DNA from: an uncultured Halioglobus sp.
GTDB taxonomy: Bacteria > Pseudomonadota > Gammaproteobacteria > Pseudomonadales > Halieaceae
DNA: 8,912 nucleotides
Assembly: GCA_905480565.1 (NCBI GenBank)
Contig: CAJQQW010000150.1
Coordinates: forward strand, 1 to 8,912
Reading direction: 5' to 3'
Each line of letters begins with the position of its first letter. Within the stretch, counting starts at the first letter, position 1. The position numbers and the translations under genes were made by a program. Below, piece by piece: positions 1-7,633 of this stretch. The notes under the pieces were generated by a model. It worked only from the letters and a program-made list of their open reading frames with translations, ran no database searches and was not told where the DNA came from.

Positions 1-1722
1 CAGGGTTCTGTGCAGGGCTTTGTCATTACCGGAGCGCGGCTGGAAGGAACCGGCGAGGGCGATAAAGCGATGACCGCCAGTGACGAGGTAGCCCTGGACG
101 GTGGTGTCGGGGTGGTCATGACCAAGATCAAAAGCATCAGATCATACCCGGAGTTGCCTGCGTTGCCCTCGTCAGCGGTCTTGCGCAATCGCTTCCTGCA
201 GGAGGATCTCGACTTGCGCTACACCGAGCTCTATTTGTGGGGTGCCATTATGATGCGGGCGATCACCGCGGCATTCGACGACGATCTTTTCCTGCCCGGC
301 CCCGTTATTGCTTACGGCGGTTCCAAGAACGGCATTACCCCGCTGGTTTCATCCATTCATGACGAGCGCATCGTTGCGGTACGGAGCAACGTTGCCTTCA
401 CGGCCCGCACACCTTTGCGCGCCAACGACCCGCTCGCCATTGCCGGCGTTGCCGCTGCGGACAGCGATTTCGACACCGCTGTCGCAGGGGGTTTGCCCGC
501 TGGCGATCAGCCGTGGCCCTACTACTACAAGGCCTATCGATCCAACGCCGGCTTGTTGGACGACGCGCTAGCCTTCGGCTGGTCCGAAGCCGAGGTCCAG
601 GCCAGCTTGGACCGTGTCGCAGACGATTTGTATGTAAGCGAGAACTGGGATGAGCTGGCAGCCCGCGGTGTCAGTTACTTCAGCCTCCCTGGCTCGCATG
701 ATTGGGTGGCGTATGATGTGCCTGGCACCGCCACCATCCTGCCCAACCTGCGCACCTATATCGTGCCCAACGGCGGCCACGATCGTCCCGGTCATCCGGA
801 GGCGCCTGACGACAGCGTCGATGCCGCCTTCTTCGCTGAGCAGCTTTTCGGGGCTGACGGCGGACTTGAAATACCTGAGATCTCTACCGTGGTCAACGGT
901 GACACCCTCGAGGTGACAGTGACTTTCCCGGACGGCGGCGTACCCGAGGATAGCCGGATTTTCTGGATGTATGAGCGTGAACCCGATGGTTCATCCTGGT
1001 ACCTCTATGATCTGTTTCCTGAAGACAACTGGACTGCGATGAGCGGTACCGGTAGTGCCGTCACTGCCTCTATCCCGCTCGAGCCCGGTCGCACGTCGAT
1101 CGACCTGATCACGACGCATACGGTCACCGTCGGCGGCAATGTTATCCCCATCAGCGCCCCTTACACCCGCGTGGCGCTGGGCAATGAAACCCTCGCCAAC
1201 ATGGTTGATAATTTTGATGGTGGTAACACCACCTATCCGTGGGCAGAGAATGGGACGTGGTACATCAGCGGGGAGACCTATAACCAGGATAATATTACTG
1301 GATATAAGCAGGCTTATGCCGGCAATCCTGCCTGGACTGATTATACTTACACGGCGGATATGATCACGGTCAGCAGCGCTGATCCCGCTGCCGAGTCTTA
1401 CGCCAATTCACTTGCGTTCAGGGTGTCCGATAATAAGAATCTCTACTTCGCCAGGCTGAAGACGAATGGAGCGCTGGAATTACGCAAAAGAGTTGGCGGG
1501 ACGACTACTTTGATCGCATCGGTACCGACGGGGTACTCTCCTTTCATCTGGCAGAACTACAAGATTGTAGTGGCGGGCGAGTCTATTCAGGTGTCGATCA
1601 ATGGCGAGCTGCTTATTGATGCCAGCGACAGCGATCATGCATCAGGCGCCATCGGTATTCGTACGAGTCGGTCTTCTACTTCTGTGGATAACGTGAGAGT
1701 CACGCAGCCGGCGGGTTGTTGA
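1..1722 (+). CDS. Secreted alpha/beta-hydrolase (PhoPQ-activated/esterase-like) with C-terminal LamG/DUF1080-like domain, 5' partial
   Basis: The frame is open from base 1. The first possible start is a GTG at 10, but no signal peptide follows and the N-terminal part of the hydrolase fold seems missing, so the gene begins upstream of the window. Counting from that GTG, residues 60-280 look like an alpha/beta-hydrolase. GGSKNG (103-108) places a nucleophile Ser105 like the GASKRG elbow of PhoPQ-activated pathogenicity-related proteins. SHD (229-231) may hold the acid residue and PNGGHD (253-258) the catalytic His257. Residues about 285-395 resemble the beta-sandwich that follows the hydrolase domain in that family. 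Residues about 398-566 form a jelly-roll-like domain (FDGG start, ending SVDNVRV) of the LamG/3-keto-disaccharide-hydrolase type, often carbohydrate-binding. The protein ends in PAGC. Family members are secreted esterases or unassigned hydrolases, so ester cleavage on a polysaccharide is an inference. The substrate is unknown. Confidence 0.75.
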   Translation, partial: QGSVQGFVITGARLEGTGEGDKAMTASDEVALDGGVGVVMTKIKSIRSYPELPALPSSAVLRNRFLQEDLDLRYTELYLWGAIMMRAITAAFDDDLFLPGPVIAYGGSKNGITPLVSSIHDERIVAVRSNVAFTARTPLRANDPLAIAGVAAADSDFDTAVAGGLPAGDQPWPYYYKAYRSNAGLLDDALAFGWSEAEVQASLDRVADDLYVSENWDELAARGVSYFSLPGSHDWVAYDVPGTATILPNLRTYIVPNGGHDRPGHPEAPDDSVDAAFFAEQLFGADGGLEIPEISTVVNGDTLEVTVTFPDGGVPEDSRIFWMYEREPDGSSWYLYDLFPEDNWTAMSGTGSAVTASIPLEPGRTSIDLITTHTVTVGGNVIPISAPYTRVALGNETLANMVDNFDGGNTTYPWAENGTWYISGETYNQDNITGYKQAYAGNPAWTDYTYTADMITVSSADPAAESYANSLAFRVSDNKNLYFARLKTNGALELRKRVGGTTTLIASVPTGYSPFIWQNYKIVVAGESIQVSINGELLIDASDSDHASGAIGIRTSRSSTSVDNVRVTQPAGC

Positions 1723-2190
1723 GCGCCATCACGTTGTAGCGTGTTTGCTTGGCATTGCGATGCTAGTGCTTCAGTTGAAAACCCGTTCATCAGGATTGCA
1801 GCGTTCTTTGAACATTCGCGAGTTGGGGTTAGGCCCAAAAGCTAAAGCGCCGGGGGCAGGCGTCCACAGCCATCATGCAATGGTTGGCAGAAAAAATGTT
1901 GGGTCCATGAGGGTTCGAACGGCAGCGTGGGATGCGTCGATTCAAATCAATGGAACAAGCCCATAGATTGGTCACTGCATAGTCTGCAACCTACAATATG
2001 AGTAATTCGGGGAGGCATTTAGTCATAACTGAATATTGTCGCGATCTCAGGATCGTTGTGTTTTTAGAATGAGGTAGATTGAAGAAGATGGTTTGCATGA
2101 TATTTCAGGACTGTACTTCAATAGAAGCGGTGATTTAAGTGGTAAGCACTGGATGCAGACCAAGGTACGGTCGACGTTCTATTGCGCATA
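1723..2190. other. Convergent intergenic region, no gene recognised
   Basis: This stretch of 468 bases separates the ends of two convergent genes. Short open frames on both strands lack a ribosome binding site or a recognisable motif. The only structure I could find by eye is a small hairpin near 2042-2055. A GGTTCGAAC string at about 1913-1921 resembles a tRNA T-loop, but no stem or cloverleaf surrounds it. Confidence 0.6.
2042..2065 (+). terminator. Possible weak rho-independent terminator
   Basis: A perfect 5-bp stem CGATC/GATCG (2042-2046 and 2051-2055) with a TCAG loop is followed by a T-rich run, TTGTGTTTTT. It could end transcripts from the plus-strand hydrolase. The stem is short and lies about 320 bases after that stop codon, so support is weak. 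Confidence 0.25.
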
Positions 2191-4401
2191 CTACAAGGTT
2201 TTAAGAAACATAATCACCGCTGATCTTTGTGCAGCCGTGAGAGCAACAAAAGCCTGCTTGGACTCCTCAGCTTCCCCGCCATGCCACAGAATGGCCTCTT
2301 CAAGATTGCGAGCACGGCCATCATGTAAATAAGCCTCACCCCCGCTCACACCGGCAGTCAGACCGATGCCCCACAGCGGCGCGGTGCGCCATTCACCACC
2401 GCCAGCATCCGCCTCGTTCAGGGTAGAGGCCAAGCCCGGCCCCATGTCATGTAGCATTAAATCTGTATAAGGGTGAATCGTCTGGTTGCGCAATTCTGCA
2501 TGCGGATGGTAGGGAGTAGTAGTGAATGTATTGACATGACAAGCGAGGCAGCCCGAGTCCGCAAACAGGGCTTCGCCCGCTAATGCTTCGGGGTCAGTCA
2601 GGCCGCGCCTCGCTCGCACGCCCAGTAGCGAGACATACGTTGTCAGCGTGTCCAGATGTTCATCGGGCAGCTCCGCGCCAGAGGCACCGCAATCCATTTG
2701 CATCGGGCCACAGTCAGGAGCCGGAAAGGTGGAAGTCATGACGCCGAGGTCGGTATTCAGCGCAGACGCGACCTGATGCCGCACAGACGCCTGCGAGGCT
2801 TTCCAGCCAAAACGCCCCAGTCTTAACTGTCCTGACTCGGGGTCGCGCACGCGGCGCATGCGTCCAGAAATGCCATCGCCGTCCAGATCGTCGGGATCTG
2901 CCAGTGCTTCAATATCCTCTTCTCTAATCGCCTCCAGCAGCCCCATTCCCACCAGCTGCGGTGCAATGCGTACCGAAAACTGCTCCGGCTCGACGCCCAA
3001 AAATGTATAGATGGGGCGACGCAGCCCCATGGTTTCCTGCCATGCTTGCAATAGGATGCCTGCCTCGGCGTTGCCTGTGCTGGACTCTGGCTGCAGTACC
3101 TTACCAATGGCCGGGTGGGGATTGCCTCTTACGTCAGCGACTTTGACGACGTAGCGCGTTAACGGTTGTCCCTCCTCAGGCGGTAATGCGCGGCCGTTGC
3201 GGATGTGGCAAGACACGCAGGAGTGGTTGATATAATGGTTGCCTAACAAACCAGCCAGCGCGTCGAAGGCCGGATTTTGTGGCGATTCGTTGTGCCCTCC
3301 ATCCTCGAAATCAGTATGATGCACTCTGCGACCCAAGACGAAATTCTGGCCGTTGAGGCTGGACAAGTTAGTCGCCATTTGTAGAAAGTGATTATCAGGT
3401 TCATTGGAATATTGATAAGGCAGAGTTGTCTTGCCACCCAGCCAGCCTGCCTCGGGGATGGCGAAAGAATCCTCTAACTGTGTCGAAAAATCACCGAAAA
3501 CGCCACGAGCCTGCCACGGCACGAGTCCTTGTCCGACGATATACAGGTAAGTTGTCCCATAATAATTGTTACGACCGTTAGGCACGGCTTCCAAAAACTG
3601 ACTCAATTCGAACTCGAGACGATCGCCTGGCTGAAGCGGTGCGTTGGTTTTACTGTTGTAAGCAACGCTGCGCGAGTAATGCGTATCATCAAGGGGAATC
3701 ATCACGCCATTATCGTGATACTCAGCCACCGTATTGATACCACGATAGAAAAACCGCAGCTCTGCTTGGTTCGGGCTTAGCTGCCACTGCGTAGTGACAT
3801 TAAACGTAATGGTGTCGCCGCCTCGCCCAATGGTGTCAATAATTTCTATGGCTGCAGTGCGGTGCTCCCAGTAATGTGCTAAATAGTGATCATATGCCTG
3901 GAATTCATCCTCCCGCGCATGCCGATCACGCGCTCGATCGGAAAACCGGGTAATTAATGCAGATGTCGTTGAAATTTGCTGAGCAGGCTCGAGCTGCGTG
4001 GATGTATCATAAAGCGGGATAATAGGTGGATTTGCCGCAGTAATTTCGCTGAAGTGGGCGATCAGCGGTGGGACTGTATCACCGTAGAACTTGCGGACTG
4101 CCTCCAGTGGCACTGAAAAACGACAACCATTGATCTGGGGTTTCTCGTCGGGGCAGTTCTCCCAGCGCTCAAATTCCCAGCCCGAACGTGGTGACGCCTG
4201 ATACGTTTCGTCATAGTCCGCAGCAACATAGTTTTTTTCACAGGTCGTGGCGCGGGCATGATACTCCTCAAGACTGCAGCCCCGCGCTCCACTGACAGTG
4301 AGAATATCACCATCACCTACTATCTCGAGCGGATGGCTGCATCCCACTAACAGTGCGAGCACGGCAGCGCAAGAAACGCGTAGGGTGTTTCTATCTATCA
4401 C
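2191..4401 (-). CDS. Lipoprotein di-heme cytochrome, DHOR/DUF1111 'thiol oxidoreductase' family, with InlB-like N-terminal repeat
   Basis: The 736-residue product starts at a GTG, with no clear Shine-Dalgarno. A lipoprotein signal follows, with lipobox LVGC and acylated Cys21. Residues about 22-120 resemble a divergent InlB B-repeat (GWEFERW, several Cys, ending IAHFSE). Residues about 130-300 form an all-beta-looking segment I do not recognise. Residues about 300-736 match the di-heme oxidoreductase (DUF1111) family: heme sites CVSCH (395-399) and CLACH (618-622), LDGDGISGR (506-514), HDMGPGL (651-657), RTAPLWGIG (672-680) and the near-C-terminal YLHDGRARNLEEAILWHGG. Members are covalent c-type cytochromes exported by Sec; the 'thiol oxidoreductase' name is a prediction and the true substrate is unsettled. 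The lipid anchor suggests an outer-membrane location. The CBM2 gene ends 50 bp upstream on the same strand, so the two are probably co-transcribed and may act on the same polymer. It is longer than a bare DHOR protein because of the two N-terminal domains. Confidence 0.88.
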   Translation of the reverse strand: MIDRNTLRVSCAAVLALLVGCSHPLEIVGDGDILTVSGARGCSLEEYHARATTCEKNYVAADYDETYQASPRSGWEFERWENCPDEKPQINGCRFSVPLEAVRKFYGDTVPPLIAHFSEITAANPPIIPLYDTSTQLEPAQQISTTSALITRFSDRARDRHAREDEFQAYDHYLAHYWEHRTAAIEIIDTIGRGGDTITFNVTTQWQLSPNQAELRFFYRGINTVAEYHDNGVMIPLDDTHYSRSVAYNSKTNAPLQPGDRLEFELSQFLEAVPNGRNNYYGTTYLYIVGQGLVPWQARGVFGDFSTQLEDSFAIPEAGWLGGKTTLPYQYSNEPDNHFLQMATNLSSLNGQNFVLGRRVHHTDFEDGGHNESPQNPAFDALAGLLGNHYINHSCVSCHIRNGRALPPEEGQPLTRYVVKVADVRGNPHPAIGKVLQPESSTGNAEAGILLQAWQETMGLRRPIYTFLGVEPEQFSVRIAPQLVGMGLLEAIREEDIEALADPDDLDGDGISGRMRRVRDPESGQLRLGRFGWKASQASVRHQVASALNTDLGVMTSTFPAPDCGPMQMDCGASGAELPDEHLDTLTTYVSLLGVRARRGLTDPEALAGEALFADSGCLACHVNTFTTTPYHPHAELRNQTIHPYTDLMLHDMGPGLASTLNEADAGGGEWRTAPLWGIGLTAGVSGGEAYLHDGRARNLEEAILWHGGEAEESKQAFVALTAAQRSAVIMFLKTL

Positions 4402-4451
4402 TGATGCAATGAAGATTCGATATCATACTGATAGTCGCTCCAGCAGCACCG

Positions 4452-5699
4452 CTAGCATCCCGATGGAGGTGGAACCACAGGGTTCTCAAAGGGTGGACCT
4501 AAAGTATCTTCCAGGTGATCCTCTAGTGGGTCGCCAAGCACCACCATGCTTTGGAAATATTCCAGTACGCGTGGCTGTGATACCTCCAACGCCGGCCACT
4601 GTGGCCAGTCCCATGTATCATTCATGAAAGGTCGCATCTGATCATGACTAAGAACCGTGAGGTGATTCACGTCATGCGCAATAGCCACGCCCTCGATCGA
4701 CAGCCAACCATGTGCGCGATCATGCATCCATCCTGCGTAATGCGGCTCCATTTTGAGCGTATTGATGAATGCATCGACGTGGTCATTTTCAGTAAGGTAC
4801 GCAGCGAAACCCTCATGGCCGTAGGCAACCACCATGGCCATTACATCTTCAGTGGTTCCCAGTCTTGCCGTGCGCTCAATGTCGGCGATAACCTGGGGGT
4901 CAAACCCATCATCCGCCATCCAGCCGACCTTGGCGCCCTGCATCGCATACCAGAGGCCGACGCCCACCTGGTCATTGCCCCAGGCTTGCGTGTTGTTGGT
5001 CAAAGTGTTTGCAAATGCCCATGCGCCAACGTCATCAAGCGTCGCTGGCGCAAGGCCGATAAAAGCTCTCAGGTTATTGTAAGCAAGCAGTGCTTCCGTC
5101 GTAATCGCCGTCCTTCCACCGACAAGGCCTTCATGATCAGTATGATCACTGCCATAGGTGAGACCAAAAGTCGCCAAATCGATGAAGTCTCCCGTCGTCC
5201 CCGACTGTGGATGCTCCATGTGCGTGCTTGCATCGTCTGTAGGTGCGGTCTCGGGAAGCTGTGTCCGGTCGATGCAGAAACCGAAGGTCGTTGAAGCTGC
5301 AGGCTCTAATAGTTTATTCCACTCCCCTCCCACGACACGCCATGAGTGTGCCATTGCGCTGCCCTCATGATACGGATTTGTCAAATAGCTTATCTCGGAA
5401 TTCCAGTAGTTGGTCACATAGCCGGGTAGATCAACGGTAATTTCCCAGGGACGACTGACCGAACTGTTGTTTGTTACCACACCCTCCCCACAGGCGCCCG
5501 AGCCCCAGTCTTCTGTGAAACTTACAATGACAGAAAATGGTGTTGAGGATTGTGCTGTTTCAGCGCTAGCGGCAGCGGCCGCAGCCCATACGGTGACTGT
5601 TAGGGCTGTCACGAAGCTTGTCTTTACGACGTCGGACCGGCTGTGTCGGCTTATAGCTAATTTCGTATTCCGGTGAGTCTTCTTATAATCAGATCGCAT
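4452..5699 (-). CDS. Secreted CBM2 cellulose-binding protein with unrecognised C-terminal domain
   Basis: I chose the ATG at 5699 (415 residues) because GAGGAA lies about five bases upstream; an in-frame GTG one codon earlier is less well placed. A long basic n-region is followed by a hydrophobic Ala-rich segment ending ASA (about residue 47), a likely signal peptidase I site. Residues about 53-145 fit carbohydrate-binding module family 2: DWGSGACGEGVVTNN, a WN pair (99-100), EWNKLLEP and FGFC. Trp65, 85, 99, 120 and 127 are candidate core or binding-face aromatics, and Cys70/Cys142 a probable disulfide. A short linker leads to residues about 180-390, which I cannot assign. This part is helical-looking and rich in Trp, with His at 295, 307, 320, 326, 330, 342, 346 and 352. 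The tail is Pro-rich and ends PPPSGC. Binding to crystalline cellulose or chitin is typical of CBM2; whether the C-terminal domain is catalytic is unknown. The gene lies first in an apparent operon with the di-heme lipoprotein. Confidence 0.85.
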   Translation of the reverse strand: MRSDYKKTHRNTKLAISRHSRSDVVKTSFVTALTVTVWAAAAAASAETAQSSTPFSVIVSFTEDWGSGACGEGVVTNNSSVSRPWEITVDLPGYVTNYWNSEISYLTNPYHEGSAMAHSWRVVGGEWNKLLEPAASTTFGFCIDRTQLPETAPTDDASTHMEHPQSGTTGDFIDLATFGLTYGSDHTDHEGLVGGRTAITTEALLAYNNLRAFIGLAPATLDDVGAWAFANTLTNNTQAWGNDQVGVGLWYAMQGAKVGWMADDGFDPQVIADIERTARLGTTEDVMAMVVAYGHEGFAAYLTENDHVDAFINTLKMEPHYAGWMHDRAHGWLSIEGVAIAHDVNHLTVLSHDQMRPFMNDTWDWPQWPALEVSQPRVLEYFQSMVVLGDPLEDHLEDTLGPPFENPVVPPPSGC

Positions 5700-5717
5700 C
5701 ACGTTTCCTCTGGTGTC

Positions 5718-5754
5718 GAACCGAAGCTATCATTCTAAATATCTGATTCGGTTC
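5718..5754 (-). promoter_or_regulatory. Inverted repeat upstream of the CBM2/di-heme operon, possible operator or promoter region
   Basis: GAACCGAA (5718-5725) and TTCGGTTC (5747-5754) are perfect 8-bp inverted copies with a 21-base spacer, beginning 19 bases before the chosen ATG. On the minus strand the spacer contains TAGAAT (5737 to 5732), a five-of-six match to a sigma-70 -10 box, but I see no good -35. The arms could be regulator half-sites flanking the promoter, or a leader hairpin. Only the repeat itself is directly seen. Confidence 0.4.
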
Positions 5755-6325
5755 ATATAATGGCTACGGATTGAACTTGTGGGTGTTACCAGCGCCCGGA
5801 TTTTTTGCGCTTCTTTTGCCTGTCAGCGTCGTGTTATTCTCTTGCGTTAGACAATGCTCCCGGCTGTTGGTTCACACAGATGTCGATGAGTTAACGCCGT
5901 CGAGCTGACAGGGCCGCTGAATGGGGACCTTTCGGTGCCTTCGACGTCCGCCACCGATCAAGATCTACGCCACCCGCTCCTGAGCTGTCTCAGACCACAA
6001 CGGGTGTGGTAAAACCCCAGCCGGTCTGCATCAAACGTATAAAGATTTACACTGAGTAACTGCAAGGGGAAACCGTAGAACTTAGAACGTGCAGGTGACC
6101 GCGTCGGGAAATCCGCATTACATCTGACTTACCCGGCGCATGTGTACGGCTGAGGCTAACGAGTAAAAAGCGCAAAGGTGTTAGAATTTTTCGAAGAAAA
6201 GACCCGAATATTATCGATTCTTGACCGACCTTTTCAGCTGCAGGGCTGGCTCTACTTTGGGTCTAACCTTCGTCACCGTTGCCTGAAATAGGGCGGGCTA
6301 GATCTCATTAGATTGAAGTCGTGAA
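5755..6325. other. Long intergenic region, no gene recognised
   Basis: About 570 bases have no open frame with a start, a ribosome binding site and a recognisable product. An open stretch of about 50 codons on the plus strand (around 5893-6060) lacks a start. On the plus strand, frames around 6100-6125 spell GNPHY, a string seen in metal-binding periplasmic proteins, but the flanking frames are full of stops and do not support a relic. A small AGCGC/GCGCT repeat lies near 5790-5811. The region may be eroded coding DNA or a long leader; the sequence alone does not decide. Confidence 0.5.
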
Positions 6326-6360
6326 GCGGTGGTTGATCTATCTTATGAGATCATGACCGC
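6326..6360 (-). terminator. Interrupted hairpin over the stop codon of the dehydrogenase gene
   Basis: GCGGT (6326-6330) pairs with ACCGC (6356-6360), and TGATCT (6334-6339) with AGATCA (6348-6353). A small internal loop separates the stems, and the terminal loop is 8 bases. The stop codon at 6351-6353 lies inside the inner stem. No T-run follows on the minus strand, so a rho-independent terminator is not well supported; it may protect the transcript end. Confidence 0.3.
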
Positions 6361-7433
6361 TCAGCGCGTCTAAAATTAGTTGTGGGCGTGTAGGGGAGAT
6401 CGAGCGTGCTTATCAATCCCGGCGCGTGCTGACATACCGCCTCAATTGCGTTGATCATTCGCAATGCGGTGCATTGCACTCCGCCGGTGTTGTAGTCCCC
6501 ATCACTGCCTTCGAGGAAGCACTCTAGCGTAACACTCGGGCTACCTTGCAATACGCATCTATGAACACCTTGCTTACCCGCTGGCGGCATCGGCCAATGG
6601 GGCGCAATGTCATGCCGAAGCCGGTTGACATGCTCGGTAACTATCACCGGGCGACCATAAGCCATGCCCTCCAAGCGGAATCGAACTGCCGCGCAAGTAT
6701 CCGCTGGCACATGCATCATTGGGGTATCGAAGGCCTCGGCTGTGAAGTAACGCTCGTAGCTCTCCCTGATCTCATCTAACGGGACACCAACGCGATCCGC
6801 CATCATTTGCACCATGCCGCCCCATCCCGAGCGCAGAACACCCTCTAGTGCCATGATTGGTGTAGCAGATTCAGGTTGTCCAAAGCCGAACGCAACACCG
6901 GTGAATTCGGGGTCCTCATAGGTTGAGTAATCAACAAGTTCTTGTACCAGTAGTTGCTCGACGTTGTCTGCCATTTGTAGTCCCGCCAGGGGTAATACGT
7001 CGCCGCTAAAGCCCGGGTCAACACCACTAATGAACATAGTCGATTGTCCCTCCAGCGCAGCTTTTTCAAGCGGCTCACGCAGGCCAGCCTCTGCAAAGGA
7101 GGGGTATACCAAAAAAATCATTGAGGTAGACAAAAGGTTTATCCCTGCACTGAGAATTGAAGACATGTCCGCAATCGCCTCGTCAGGGCGATTTTCTCCG
7201 TTCGCGTTATAAAGAACACAGTCAGGCCTGAGATCCAGCAATGCTTTGGCATCGTTAGTTGCCGTAACGCCTGTTGTTATTGAAAGGCCGGCGATCTCAC
7301 CCGCATCTTTACCGAGTTTGCCTGGGCTGTGCGCGTGAAGACCAACAAGCTCGTAGTCGGGATGTTCAATCAGGTGCCTTAGGCTGTGGTAACCAACATT
7401 ACCGGTACCCCACTGTACAACGCGAAAACTCAT
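6351..7433 (-). CDS. NAD(P)-dependent dihydrodipicolinate-reductase-like dehydrogenase (2,4-diaminopentanoate dehydrogenase-like family)
   Basis: I chose the ATG at 7433 (360 residues) because ACGGAG lies about eight bases upstream and the protein then begins MSFRVVQWGTGNVG, the standard start of this family. The frame is open 34 codons further upstream, but that extension looks non-coding. GTGNVG (9-14) is the Rossmann nucleotide-binding loop, followed by ELVGLHAHSP, a conserved beta-strand region. GVDPGFSGD (137-145) is a hallmark of the family's second domain. The length is normal and no disruption is visible. The family shares the DapB N-terminal fold but is not the lysine-pathway reductase; one characterised relative is 2,4-diaminopentanoate dehydrogenase. 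Many actinobacterial and proteobacterial members have unknown substrates, so the reaction here is open. The enzyme should be cytoplasmic. Its upstream neighbours on the same strand are a dioxygenase relic and coq7, with no clear functional link. Confidence 0.85.
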   Translation of the reverse strand: MSFRVVQWGTGNVGYHSLRHLIEHPDYELVGLHAHSPGKLGKDAGEIAGLSITTGVTATNDAKALLDLRPDCVLYNANGENRPDEAIADMSSILSAGINLLSTSMIFLVYPSFAEAGLREPLEKAALEGQSTMFISGVDPGFSGDVLPLAGLQMADNVEQLLVQELVDYSTYEDPEFTGVAFGFGQPESATPIMALEGVLRSGWGGMVQMMADRVGVPLDEIRESYERYFTAEAFDTPMMHVPADTCAAVRFRLEGMAYGRPVIVTEHVNRLRHDIAPHWPMPPAGKQGVHRCVLQGSPSVTLECFLEGSDGDYNTGGVQCTALRMINAIEAVCQHAPGLISTLDLPYTPTTNFRRAERS

Positions 7434-7633
7434 AGACTTAACTCCGTTAGTAGTAAATAGCATACGCTCGGGGCGAGCGCCCGTGCGGCGGTAATTACGA
7501 AACAATACTTTCCCAAGAACGCTAATAGAAAACAAGTAAAAACGGGTGCGGAAGCTCGGCAGACACGAGAAATGGTGTGGTGGATGTGAGTGGGTTGAGA
7601 AATCTCAAGACCTTTTTCAGGCCGAACGTCTGA

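Noticed and set aside
1905..1960. GGTTCGAAC resembling a tRNA T-loop
   Set aside because: The flanking bases (GAGGG and GGCAG) do not pair as a T-stem, and no acceptor or anticodon arm could be found.
1745..1966. 73-codon plus-strand open frame in the convergent gap
   Set aside because: It has no ribosome binding site, no recognisable motif and coding-atypical composition; a chance open frame is more likely.
4644..5294. 216-codon open frame on the plus strand
   Set aside because: It lies wholly antisense to the CBM2 gene, whose signal peptide, CBM motifs and ribosome binding site are clear. The plus-strand translation shows no family motif.
6100..6300. Possible metal ABC transporter substrate-binding protein relic
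   Set aside because: Only one five-residue string (GNPHY) fits. The surrounding frames contain many stops and no further family blocks.
7434..7535. 34-residue N-terminal extension of the dehydrogenase
   Set aside because: Family members begin at MSFRVVQWGTGNVG, and a good ribosome binding site sits just before the ATG at 7433.
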